NCBI GenBank assembly: GCA_947494325.1
Contig: CANLUS010000002.1
Span: 124,001 to 188,000 of the forward strand
Origin: an uncultured Flavobacteriaceae bacterium
GTDB lineage: Bacteria; Bacteroidota; Bacteroidia; Flavobacteriales; Flavobacteriaceae
Length of the DNA: 64,000 nucleotides
Reading direction: 5' to 3'
A model generated the notes under the pieces. That model saw only the letters and a list, made by a program, of their open reading frames with translations. It was not told the origin of the DNA and did no database searches. This document shows positions 35,860-44,497 of this stretch, piece by piece (the stretch's first letter is position 1; each line of letters opens with the position of its first letter). The position numbers were made by a program, and so were the translations under genes.

Positions 35860-37254
35860 ATGTCTAGAAAACAACAAACAATTCAAAAAGAAATTTCACT
35901 TTCTGGAGTAGGTTTACATACTGGTAAAGAGGTTCATTTAACATTTAAACCAGCACCTGAAAATCATGGATTTGCTTTTGTGAGAACTGATTTAGAAGGT
36001 AAGCCACTAATTGAAGCGAAAGCAGAATATGTTACTGACACTCAGAGAGGAACAAACTTAGAGAAGAATGGTGTCGTTATTAACACTTCTGAACATGTAC
36101 TTGCTGCGGTAGTTGGTTTGGGTATCGATAATATAATTATTGAATTGAGCGCACCAGAACCTCCAATTATGGATGGCTCTTCAAAATTTTTTATTGAAGC
36201 TTTGGAAAGTGCTGGATTGCAAAGTCAAGAAGCTGATATAGAAGAATATATAGTTAAAGACGTAATCTCTTATAAAGATGAAGCAACGGGTAGTGAAATT
36301 ATTTTAATGCCTTCTGATGAATATGAAGTCACCACGATGGTAGATTTTGGCACTAAAGTTCTTGGAACACAAAACGCTACTTTAGAACATATATCTGATT
36401 TTAAAAAAGATATTTCAGCAGCACGAACATTTAGTTTTCTTCATGAAATAGAAATGTTATTGGATAATGACCTTATAAAAGGAGGAGATTTAAATAATGC
36501 AATTGTCTATGTCGACAAAGAACTATCTTCTGAGACAATGGAGAAATTGCGTGTAGCTTTTAAAAAAGAAGATGTAAAGGTAAAACCTAACGGTATCTTA
36601 GATAATTTAACGTTACATTGGCCAAATGAAGCCGCACGTCATAAATTATTGGATGTTGTTGGAGATTTGGCCTTAGTAGGTACACGCTTTCGTGGAAAGG
36701 TAATTGCTAATAAACCTGGTCATGGTGTTAATACACAGTTTGCTAAAAAATTGGCAAAACTTATTAAAATTGAAAAAAGAAATAATGTTCCAGAATATGA
36801 TTTGAATCAACCTCCTTTAATGGATGTAAATCAAATCATGAAAATGTTGCCGCATAGACCACCATTCTTATTGGTAGATCGAATTTTAGAATTATCGGAT
36901 AAACATGTTGTTGGAATGAAGAATGTGACGATGAATGAGCCTTTTTTCGTAGGTCATTTTCCTGGCGCTCCAGTAATGCCAGGTGTTCTTCAAGTAGAAG
37001 CGATGGCGCAGGCAGGAGGTATTCTAGTGTTAAGCACGGTGCCTGATCCTGAGAACTATTTGACCTTCTTTATCAAAATTGATAAGGTTAGATTTAAGAA
37101 ACAAGTGTTGCCTGGAGATACATTGGTATTTAAGTTGGAATTGTTGACTCCTATAAGAAGAGGGATTTGTCATATGCAAGCTTATGCTTATGCGAATGGA
37201 AAATTGGTTTCTGAAGCTGAATTAATGGCGCAAATATTAAAAAGAAAAGAGTAG
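35860..37254 (+). CDS. lpxC-fabZ: fused LpxC deacetylase / FabZ dehydratase
   Basis: 464 residues from the ATG at 35860 (an upstream ATG at 35812 overlaps lpxD and is unlikely). LpxC part (about 1-310): ISLSGVGLHTGKEV, zinc His in NTSEHVLAAVVGLG, EPPIMDGSSKFF, and DVVGDLALVG plus NKPGHGVNTQFAKKL with the remaining ligands. FabZ part (about 325-464): IMKMLPHRPPFLLVDRILEL, catalytic His/Glu in GHFPGAPVMPGVLQVEAMAQAGG. The fusion joins the committed step of lipid A synthesis to the dehydratase that competes for 3-hydroxyacyl-ACP; it is typical of Bacteroidota. lpxA follows after 4 bp. Confidence 0.97.
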   Translation: MSRKQQTIQKEISLSGVGLHTGKEVHLTFKPAPENHGFAFVRTDLEGKPLIEAKAEYVTDTQRGTNLEKNGVVINTSEHVLAAVVGLGIDNIIIELSAPEPPIMDGSSKFFIEALESAGLQSQEADIEEYIVKDVISYKDEATGSEIILMPSDEYEVTTMVDFGTKVLGTQNATLEHISDFKKDISAARTFSFLHEIEMLLDNDLIKGGDLNNAIVYVDKELSSETMEKLRVAFKKEDVKVKPNGILDNLTLHWPNEAARHKLLDVVGDLALVGTRFRGKVIANKPGHGVNTQFAKKLAKLIKIEKRNNVPEYDLNQPPLMDVNQIMKMLPHRPPFLLVDRILELSDKHVVGMKNVTMNEPFFVGHFPGAPVMPGVLQVEAMAQAGGILVLSTVPDPENYLTFFIKIDKVRFKKQVLPGDTLVFKLELLTPIRRGICHMQAYAYANGKLVSEAELMAQILKRKE

Positions 37255-37258
37255 CACT

Positions 37259-38044
37259 ATGAATCAACCTCTTGCATATGTTCATCCTGGAGCTAAAATT
37301 GCTAAAAATGTAGTAATTGAACCCTTTACTACCATTCATAATAATGTCGTTATTGGCGATGGTACTTGGATAGGTTCAAATGTTACCATTATGGAAGGCG
37401 CACGTATTGGTAAAAACTGTAATATTTTTCCGGGATCTGTTATTTCTGCTGTTCCGCAAGATCTGAAATACAATGATGAAGATACCATTGTGAAAATAGG
37501 TAATAATGTTACCATTCGAGAATGCGTAACTATTAATAGAGGTACCAATGATAGGATGAAAACACAAATTGGTGATAACTGTTTGATTATGGCCTATTGT
37601 CATATTGCACATGATTGTATTGTAGGTGAAAATTGTATTTTTTCTAATAATTCTACATTAGCAGGTCATGTTACTATTGGTGATAGTGTAGTGCTCGCTG
37701 GGATGGTTGCGGTGCATCAATTCGCATCTGTTGGAAATCATGCTTTTGTTACTGGTGGATCGTTAGTGCGAAAGGATGTGCCTCCATATGTAAAAGCCGC
37801 GAGAGAGCCCTTGTCTTATGTAGGAATCAATTCGGTCGGATTAAGAAGAAGAGGGTTTACAACAGAAAAAATTAGAGAAATACAAAATATTTTTAGAATT
37901 CTATATCAAAAAAATTATAATAATACGCAAGCGGCTTCTATTATCGAAGCAGAAATGGCTGCAACTCCAGAACGTGATGAAATTTTACAGTTTATCAAGA
38001 ATTCTCATCGTGGAATTATGAAAGGATATTTCAAATCAAATTAA
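37259..38044 (+). CDS. lpxA: UDP-N-acetylglucosamine O-acyltransferase
   Basis: 261-residue LpxA, first step of lipid A synthesis. A hexapeptide-repeat beta-helix (about 5-190) includes NQPLAYVHPGAKIAKNVVIEPF, VTINRGT, the catalytic His in MAYCHIAHDCIVGENCIFSN (about 118-130) and GMVAVHQFASVGNHAFVTGGS; the C-terminal helical domain follows with GLRRRGFTTEKIREIQNIFR. Normal length. It is placed between lpxC-fabZ (4 bp) and efp (9 bp), so cotranscription is nearly certain. Confidence 0.97.
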   Translation: MNQPLAYVHPGAKIAKNVVIEPFTTIHNNVVIGDGTWIGSNVTIMEGARIGKNCNIFPGSVISAVPQDLKYNDEDTIVKIGNNVTIRECVTINRGTNDRMKTQIGDNCLIMAYCHIAHDCIVGENCIFSNNSTLAGHVTIGDSVVLAGMVAVHQFASVGNHAFVTGGSLVRKDVPPYVKAAREPLSYVGINSVGLRRRGFTTEKIREIQNIFRILYQKNYNNTQAASIIEAEMAATPERDEILQFIKNSHRGIMKGYFKSN

Positions 38045-38053
38045 TAACATAAT

Positions 38054-38620
38054 ATGGCAAATACATCAGATATCCGAAAAGGATTGTGTATCAAATATAA
38101 CAATGACACCTATAAAATTATTGAATTTCAACATGTTAAGCCAGGAAAGGGCCCTGCATTCGTAAGAACCAAACTGAAAAGTTTAACTTCGGGTAAAGTG
38201 ATAGACAACACATTTTCTGCCGGACACAAAATAGAAGAAGTTAGGGTTGAGACTAGAAAGTATCAATATTTATATAATGAAGGGGAGACTTTTCATTTTA
38301 TGAATAATTCGGACTACACACAAATCCAATTACAAAAAGAGATTTTAGATGCTCCAGAATTAATGAAAGAAGGAGAGACACTTACCGTAATTGTTCGCTC
38401 TGAAGACGAAATACCCTTGGCGGTTGAAATGCCCGCGAGTGTTATTTTAGAAGTGACACATACCGAACCAGGTGTTAAGGGTAATACTGCAACGAACGCC
38501 ACAAAACCTGCAACAGTTGAAACTGGTGCTAGAGTAAATGTTCCATTGTTCATTAATGAAGGTGATAAAATTAAAATTGAAACAGATAAAGGTACGTACC
38601 AAGAGCGAATTAAGTCGTAG
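38054..38620 (+). CDS. efp: translation elongation factor P
   Basis: 188 residues, three beta-barrel domains. The KOW-like N-domain shows ADIRKGLCIKYNNDTYKIIEF and the modifiable tip VKPGKGPAFVRTKL with Lys at about 33-34; the central domain has TFHFMNNSDYTQIQL; the C-domain carries PASVILEVTHTEPGVKGNTA and ARVNVPLFINEGDKIKIET. EF-P rescues ribosomes stalled at polyproline. A modification gene (epmA or ymfI) is not seen nearby. Its placement inside a lipid A operon, 9 bp after lpxA and 8 bp before a second lpxD, is characteristic of flavobacteria. Confidence 0.97.
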   Translation: MANTSDIRKGLCIKYNNDTYKIIEFQHVKPGKGPAFVRTKLKSLTSGKVIDNTFSAGHKIEEVRVETRKYQYLYNEGETFHFMNNSDYTQIQLQKEILDAPELMKEGETLTVIVRSEDEIPLAVEMPASVILEVTHTEPGVKGNTATNATKPATVETGARVNVPLFINEGDKIKIETDKGTYQERIKS

Positions 38621-38628
38621 TTTATTAC

Positions 38629-39567
38629 ATGAAATTTAATAGAACTTATACATTACATGAAATATCGCAATTAATTAATTGTGAATATGTTGGAGATGAA
38701 AAATTCCCAGTAAAAGGAATGAATGAAATTCATGTAGTTGAGGCAGGGGATATTGTGTTTGTCGACCATCCTAAGTATTATGACAAGGCCTTAGAGTCGG
38801 CTGCAACTATTATTTTAATTAATAAAAATGTAGCCTGTCCGAAAGGAAAAGCTTTGTTAATTTCTGAAGATCCGTTTAATGATTTTAACAAGTTGTCAAG
38901 ACATTTTAAACCATTTCAACCTTCAGTCGAAGCAATTTCTAAGACCTCAAGAATTGGGAAAGGAACTATTATCCAGCCGAACGTCTTTATTGGAAATAAT
39001 GTTACAATTGGTAAGCATTGTTTGATTCATCCTAATGTAAGTATTTATGATAATACGGTAATTGGAGATCATGTAGTGATACATTCTGGGAGTGTTTTGG
39101 GAGCAGATGCTTTTTACTTCAAGAATCGAGAAGAAGGATTTGATAAATTAGTGTCAGTTGGTAATGTTGTGATTGAAGATCATGTTGAAATTGGGGCTTC
39201 TTGCACTATTGATAAAGGTGTAACTGGAGCTACTACGCTAGGTGCAGGCACTAAAATTGATAATTTAATTCAAATTGGCCATGATACTGTTGTCGGTAAA
39301 AAGTGTTTGATAGCCTCACAAACCGCTATTGCCGGTTGCACCGTAATAGAAGATGAAGTTACTATTTGGGGACAGGTTGGAATTGTGAGTGGTGTTCGAA
39401 TTGGAAAAGGCGCTGTACTCTTAGCGAAAGCAGGAGTGTCCAAGGATTTAGAAGGTGGTAAAACTTATTTTGGTGTTCCTTGTGAAGACATTAGAAAAAA
39501 ATATAAAGAAATGGCAGCGATTAAGGCACTGCCAGATATCATAAAAAAGGTAAATAATATCTCGTAA
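38629..39567 (+). CDS. second LpxD-like N-acyltransferase
   Basis: 312-residue paralogue of LpxD with a shortened N-domain (FNRTYTLHEISQLINCEYVGD) and a hexapeptide-repeat helix from about 105 to 290. The equivalent of the catalytic His is kept in IQIGHDTVVGKKCLIASQTAIAG (about 222). It is about 30 residues shorter than the lpxD product, chiefly at the C-terminal helix. It probably acylates a UDP-sugar, either a second lipid A acceptor or another nucleotide sugar; which one is unknown. Last gene of the block before the sucD promoter. Confidence 0.9.
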   Translation: MKFNRTYTLHEISQLINCEYVGDEKFPVKGMNEIHVVEAGDIVFVDHPKYYDKALESAATIILINKNVACPKGKALLISEDPFNDFNKLSRHFKPFQPSVEAISKTSRIGKGTIIQPNVFIGNNVTIGKHCLIHPNVSIYDNTVIGDHVVIHSGSVLGADAFYFKNREEGFDKLVSVGNVVIEDHVEIGASCTIDKGVTGATTLGAGTKIDNLIQIGHDTVVGKKCLIASQTAIAGCTVIEDEVTIWGQVGIVSGVRIGKGAVLLAKAGVSKDLEGGKTYFGVPCEDIRKKYKEMAAIKALPDIIKKVNNIS

Positions 39568-39572
39568 ATTGT

Positions 39573-39602
39573 TTTGCAATTACTTTTAAAAATTTACTTT
39601 TG
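39573..39602 (+). promoter_or_regulatory. promoter of sucD
   Basis: TTTG (39573-39576), 18 nt, TACTTTTG (39595-39602). Both elements fit the Bacteroidota consensus, and the -7 ends 36 nt before the sucD ATG. Confidence 0.7.
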
Positions 39603-39638
39603 TTTAATATTAAAATAAATTAAAATTTAGACTACATA

Positions 39639-40511
39639 ATGAGTGTTCTCGTAGATAATAATTCAAAGATAATAGTTCAAGGATTTACAGGTAGTGAAGG
39701 AACTTTTCACGCAACGCAAATGATTGAATATGGAACCAACGTTGTTGGTGGTGTTACTCCTGGAAAAGGTGGTCAAACACATTTAGATAAACCTGTTTTT
39801 AATACCGTTGTTGAGGCCGTAAAAGAAGCCGATGCTAATACGAGTATCATTTTTGTGCCACCGGCATTTGCTGCTGATGCGATTATGGAAGCTGCAGATG
39901 CGGGAATTAAAGTTATTATTTGTATTACTGAAGGTATACCAGTTGCCGATATGGTAAAAGTGAAAGCCTATATCGCTGATAGAGACTGTCGATTGATTGG
40001 TCCAAATTGCCCAGGTGTAATCACTCCGGGAGAAGCTAAAGTTGGTATTATGCCAGGTTTCGTCTTTAAAAAAGGAAATGTTGGAATCATCTCAAAATCT
40101 GGAACTCTTACCTATGAGGCTGCAGATCAAGTTGTAAAACAAGGTTTAGGGATCACAACTGCCATTGGCATTGGTGGTGATCCAATTATTGGAACTACTA
40201 CAAAGGAAGCAGTTGAAATGCTTATGAATGACGATGCAACAGAGTGTATTGTGATGATTGGTGAAATAGGGGGGCAATTGGAAGCCGATGCTGCAAAATG
40301 GATTAAGGCTGATGGTAATAGAAAGCCTGTAGTTGGATTTATTGCTGGACAAACGGCACCGGCTGGACGTACTATGGGACATGCAGGGGCAATCGTGGGA
40401 GGAAAAGACGATACTGCGCAAGCTAAAATGGAAATTTTAGCCGAGAATGGTATTTATGTGGTGAGCTCTCCGGCTGAGATCGGAAAAAAAGTAGCAGAAG
40501 TTCTTAAATAA
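39639..40511 (+). CDS. sucD: succinyl-CoA ligase alpha subunit
   Basis: 290 residues. CoA-binding Rossmann domain: [35 protein letters not shown] (about 11-45) and [14 protein letters not shown]. Ligase domain: [35 protein letters not shown] and the phosphohistidine in [13 protein letters not shown] (about 247-259). It forms a heterodimer with SucC in the TCA cycle; sucC is not in the window, which is usual for this phylum. It has its own promoter and terminator, so it is monocistronic. Confidence 0.97.
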   Translation: MSVLVDNNSKIIVQGFTGSEGTFHATQMIEYGTNVVGGVTPGKGGQTHLDKPVFNTVVEAVKEADANTSIIFVPPAFAADAIMEAADAGIKVIICITEGIPVADMVKVKAYIADRDCRLIGPNCPGVITPGEAKVGIMPGFVFKKGNVGIISKSGTLTYEAADQVVKQGLGITTAIGIGGDPIIGTTTKEAVEMLMNDDATECIVMIGEIGGQLEADAAKWIKADGNRKPVVGFIAGQTAPAGRTMGHAGAIVGGKDDTAQAKMEILAENGIYVVSSPAEIGKKVAEVLK

Positions 40512-40544
40512 AAGTTAAATAAAACTTAAAAATTAATATTTTAG

Positions 40545-40580
40545 ATTCGTTAGTTATACTTTAGCTAACGAATTTTTTTT
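40545..40580 (+). terminator. terminator of sucD
   Basis: ATTCGTTAG (40545-40553) pairs with CTAACGAAT (40565-40573) across an 11-nt loop and is followed by a run of Ts to 40580. Confidence 0.85.
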
Positions 40581-40604
40581 GTAACATAATCAATAAACCT
40601 AATA

Positions 40605-43577
40605 ATGAAAAATACTAGTAAAATATTTATAATGTGTTTGTTTTTTATTGCGCTAGCTAGCTGTAAAACAAACAATTCTTCATCCAATGAAGTAATGGCG
40701 GTTTTGAATACCGATAATAACGGACTTAGTTATGAAACAGTCACAAATGATCCTACTGGATTGCGATTATATACGTTAGATAATGGTTTAAAGGTTTATT
40801 TAAGTCAAAACACAGACGAACCAAAAATACAAACCTATATTGGGGTGAGAGCAGGTTCAAATTATGACCCAAAAAACTCGACTGGATTAGCTCATTATTT
40901 AGAGCATATGGTTTTTAAAGGAACACATAAAATAGGTACGGCCGATTGGGAAAAAGAAAAAGAATACATCAAAAAGATATCTGATTTATATGAAAAGCAT
41001 AGAGCAGAAGAAGATGCTGATAAGAAATTAGAGATTTATAAAGAAATTGATCAAGTATCGCTAGAAGCTTCAAACTATTCAATAGCGAATGAATATGATA
41101 AAATGACAGCATCTTTAGGAGCTACTGGTACGAATGCATATACTTGGTTTGAACAAACTGTATATACCAATAAGATTCCTTCGAACGAACTTGATAAATG
41201 GATTGATCTAGAGAAAGAACGTTTTGGAACCTTAGTATTGCGCTTGTTTCATACCGAATTAGAAGCTGTTTTTGAAGAGTTCAACCGTGGACAGGATAAT
41301 GATTTTAGAAAGACATATGCAGCAATGCTCGATGGTCTATTTCCTAATCATCCTTACGGACAGCAAACAACTATTGGAACTGCTCAGCATTTAAAAAACC
41401 CTTCAATGGTCGATATCAACAACTATTTTAACAAGTATTATGTTCCGAATAATATGGCAGTTATTTTAGTAGGTGATTTAGATTTTGACGCTACTATTAA
41501 AAAGATTAATGAAACTTTCGGGACTTTTGAGAAAAAGGAATTAACGCACCCTACATTACCAATCGAAGAAGCAATCACAACACCTATTACAAATGAAGTT
41601 TTTGGCCCTACAGCTGAAAACATTTCTATTGCTTTTCGTTCTAAAGGCGTGAATACGGAAGAGCAAAAATATGTGACTTTATGTGATATGATACTAGCGA
41701 ACGGTAATGCTGGTATAATCGATCTAAATTTAAATCAAAAACAAGCTGTTCAAAGAGCGAGTTGCTCTCCTACATTTTTAAATGATTATGGATACCATAC
41801 TTTTACGGGATCGCCAAAGGAAGGTCAAACATTAGATGAAGTTAAAGATCTTTTATTAGCGCAAGTGGAAAGTTTGAAAAAAGGAGAGTTTGATGAATGG
41901 ATGATTGATGCTGTAGTGAACGATTTAAAATTAAGCCAAACAAGACAATATGAAAATAATACAGCCTTGGCTGATATGTATGTGAATGCTTTTATCCACA
42001 ATGAAAATTGGGTAGATAAAGTTAAATTTTTAAATGACCTAAAGAAAATCACAAAGCAGGAACTTGTTGATTTTGCCAATACCTTCTATAAAGATAATTA
42101 CGTCGTTACCTATAAGCGTAAAGGGGAAGATAAAAGTATTGTAAAGGTTCAAAACCCAGGTATTACTCCAGTAAATTTGAACAGAGATAAAAGTTCAGAA
42201 TTTATTACAGCTTTTAATGCGACTGACTCTGAACCATTACAACCAAAGTTTATCGATTATAAAACTGCGATAAAAGAAACAAAAACGGCAAATGATATTA
42301 CCGTTTCGTATGTTGAAAATAAGAAAAATGATTTGTTCGATATGAATATCATTTTTGATATGGGTAAAGAAAACGACAAGAAGTTGAGTTTTGCCGCTGG
42401 ATATATGGAGTATTTAGGTACTGATAAGTATAGTGCAGAAGAATTAAAGAAAGAATTTTACAAATTAGGAATAAACTATTATGTAAGTACAGCGAATGAT
42501 AAGACCTATGTCGGACTTAACGGCTTAAAAGAGAATTTGCCAAAAGGATTAGAGTTGCTAGAGCATCTTTGGGACAATGCAAAAGCAGATCAAGAAGCAT
42601 ATGACAAGTACGTTGATAAGACAGCTAAAGGTCGACAAGACGGTAAGACTCAAAAAGGGAATATTCTCTGGAATGGTTTAATGAATTATGGTCAATACGG
42701 TGAAAATTCTCCTTTAAGAGACATTATGCAGATAAACGAACTTAAAGAAATCGACCCGCAAGAATTGGTAAATATTATTAAGGACATGAAAAGTTACAAG
42801 CAACGTATTTTCTATTACGGGAAAGATGTGAATGCAGCTGTAACTGCTTTAAATGAGCACCATAAATTAGTGGGCGAATTGAAAGATTATCCAGTAGCCA
42901 AAAAATACGAAAAGACTGATACAGGAGGTAATGTGTTCTATACAGATTATGATATGGTACAGACTGAGCTATTGTTTTTAGCAAAAGGTGAACCTTTTAA
43001 ACCTGAAAATTTAGCTGCCTCGACCTTGTTCAATAATTATTTTGGGAGCGGATTATCCTCTATAGTGTTCCAAGAAATTCGTGAAAGTAAATCATTAGCT
43101 TATTCTGCTTTTGCTTCATATTCGAATGCATCGAAAAAAGATGAACCCAACTATGTAATGGCATATGTGGGGACACAGGCAAATAAATTAGGACAAGCTG
43201 TAGAAGCTATGATGGAACTTATGAATGATATGCCCGAAGCTGAAAAACAATTCAAAGCTGCAAAGGAAGCTGCATTGAAAAAACTAGCAGCCGAAAGAAT
43301 TACGAAATCTAATATCTTCTGGTCATATGAACGATTGAAAAAATTAGGTATTGATAATGACAATCGAGAAGAAATGTATAATACCATTAAAAACATGACC
43401 ATGGATGACCTTAAAGCATTTTTTGATAAAAATGTGAAAGGTGAAAATTACAACGTGATGGTCGTTGGTAATAAAAACGATTTAGATATTAAATCTTTGC
43501 AAAAGTTAGGCAAGATAAAAGAACTAGATGTTGATTATTTGTTTAATTACGTTAACGAGACGAAAGTTAAATTATAA
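40605..43577 (+). CDS. M16-family metallopeptidase lipoprotein (pitrilysin-like)
   Basis: 990-residue zinc peptidase with lipobox FIALASCKTNN (Cys about 20). The inverted zinc motif HYLEH (in GLAHYLEHMVFKGT, about 97-110) and the downstream Glu in LEAVFEEFNRGQDN (about 222) are intact. There are four M16 domains: N-terminal catalytic pair (about 50-490), linker, and inactive C-terminal pair (about 560-980; SGLSSIVFQEIRESKSLAYSA). It degrades peptides in the envelope, attached to a membrane. Monocistronic, closed by a strong terminator. Confidence 0.94.
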   Translation: MKNTSKIFIMCLFFIALASCKTNNSSSNEVMAVLNTDNNGLSYETVTNDPTGLRLYTLDNGLKVYLSQNTDEPKIQTYIGVRAGSNYDPKNSTGLAHYLEHMVFKGTHKIGTADWEKEKEYIKKISDLYEKHRAEEDADKKLEIYKEIDQVSLEASNYSIANEYDKMTASLGATGTNAYTWFEQTVYTNKIPSNELDKWIDLEKERFGTLVLRLFHTELEAVFEEFNRGQDNDFRKTYAAMLDGLFPNHPYGQQTTIGTAQHLKNPSMVDINNYFNKYYVPNNMAVILVGDLDFDATIKKINETFGTFEKKELTHPTLPIEEAITTPITNEVFGPTAENISIAFRSKGVNTEEQKYVTLCDMILANGNAGIIDLNLNQKQAVQRASCSPTFLNDYGYHTFTGSPKEGQTLDEVKDLLLAQVESLKKGEFDEWMIDAVVNDLKLSQTRQYENNTALADMYVNAFIHNENWVDKVKFLNDLKKITKQELVDFANTFYKDNYVVTYKRKGEDKSIVKVQNPGITPVNLNRDKSSEFITAFNATDSEPLQPKFIDYKTAIKETKTANDITVSYVENKKNDLFDMNIIFDMGKENDKKLSFAAGYMEYLGTDKYSAEELKKEFYKLGINYYVSTANDKTYVGLNGLKENLPKGLELLEHLWDNAKADQEAYDKYVDKTAKGRQDGKTQKGNILWNGLMNYGQYGENSPLRDIMQINELKEIDPQELVNIIKDMKSYKQRIFYYGKDVNAAVTALNEHHKLVGELKDYPVAKKYEKTDTGGNVFYTDYDMVQTELLFLAKGEPFKPENLAASTLFNNYFGSGLSSIVFQEIRESKSLAYSAFASYSNASKKDEPNYVMAYVGTQANKLGQAVEAMMELMNDMPEAEKQFKAAKEAALKKLAAERITKSNIFWSYERLKKLGIDNDNREEMYNTIKNMTMDDLKAFFDKNVKGENYNVMVVGNKNDLDIKSLQKLGKIKELDVDYLFNYVNETKVKL

Positions 43578-43607
43578 ATCATACTATTTTAATTTATTTT
43601 GTATGAA

Positions 43608-43637
43608 AAAGGAGCTCTTAAAAGGGTTCCTTTTTTT
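43608..43637 (+). terminator. terminator of the M16 peptidase gene
   Basis: A 10-bp stem with two G-T pairs, AAAGGAGCTC (43608-43617) with GGGTTCCTTT (43624-43633), loop TTAAAA, followed by Ts. Confidence 0.85.
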
Positions 43638-43683
43638 ATGTTTATCATATGATTTTATAGTAATTTTCATATAAATAAATACG

Positions 43684-43691
43684 TATATTTG
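43684..43691 (+). promoter_or_regulatory. candidate -7 element of fabG
   Basis: TATATTTG ends 24 nt before the fabG ATG; no obvious -33 TTG. Confidence 0.4.
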
Positions 43692-43715
43692 AAGTATATT
43701 AATTAAGCGAATCAC

Positions 43716-44462
43716 ATGAAATTATTAGAAAACAAAACTGCCTTAATTACAGGTGCAACCAGAGGGATTGGGAAAGGAATTGCTGAAATATTTGCCAAGC
43801 ACGGCGCGAATGTTGCCTTTACTTTTAACTCTTCAGTTGAAGCAGCGACTGCCTTAGAAAATGACTTAAAATCTTTTGGTGTAGATGCAAAAGGATATCA
43901 ATCAAATGCTGCAAATTTTGACGCTGCTCAAGAATTAGCTAAAAATGTAATTGAAGAATTTGGTGGTATTGATATTTTAATAAATAATGCAGGAATCACA
44001 AAAGATAATTTGTTGATGAGAATTTCTGAAGAAGATTTTGATAAGGTGATTGAAGTAAATTTAAAATCTGTTTTTAATTTAACAAAAGCGGTTATACGAC
44101 CCATGATGAAGCAGCGTAGTGGCTCTATTATTAATATGAGTTCTGTTGTAGGTGTAAAGGGTAATGCTGGTCAAACGAATTACGCAGCTTCGAAAGCAGG
44201 TATATTGGGCTTTACCAAATCGGTAGCATTAGAATTGGGCTCTCGCAATATTAGATGTAATGCAATTGCTCCTGGTTTTATTGAGACCGAAATGACCGGA
44301 GCGTTGCCAGAGGAAACTGTAAATAGTTGGCGCGAATCTATTCCTTTGAAAAGAGGAGGGTCTCCAGAAGATATTGCAAACGCTTGTGTCTTTTTAGCTT
44401 CTGATATGGCGACCTATATTACCGGACAAACCTTGAATGTTGATGGAGGTATGCTAACTTAA
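43716..44462 (+). CDS. fabG: 3-oxoacyl-ACP reductase
   Basis: 248-residue short-chain dehydrogenase. Cofactor loop TGATRGIGKGIAE (about 11-23), NNAGIT, catalytic Ser in NMSSVVG (about 139) and YxxxK in NYAASKAG (about 153-160), then IAPGFIETEMT and the C-terminal ITGQTLNVDGGML. All match FabG, which reduces 3-ketoacyl-ACP with NADPH in fatty acid elongation. Other SDR substrates cannot be ruled out because no fab genes are beside it, although FabZ is encoded 7 kb away. 35 bp before the VWA gene. Confidence 0.93.
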   Translation: MKLLENKTALITGATRGIGKGIAEIFAKHGANVAFTFNSSVEAATALENDLKSFGVDAKGYQSNAANFDAAQELAKNVIEEFGGIDILINNAGITKDNLLMRISEEDFDKVIEVNLKSVFNLTKAVIRPMMKQRSGSIINMSSVVGVKGNAGQTNYAASKAGILGFTKSVALELGSRNIRCNAIAPGFIETEMTGALPEETVNSWRESIPLKRGGSPEDIANACVFLASDMATYITGQTLNVDGGMLT

Positions 44463-44497
44463 ATTAATTTCGCTTTCGCGGAATCCTAATATAGATT

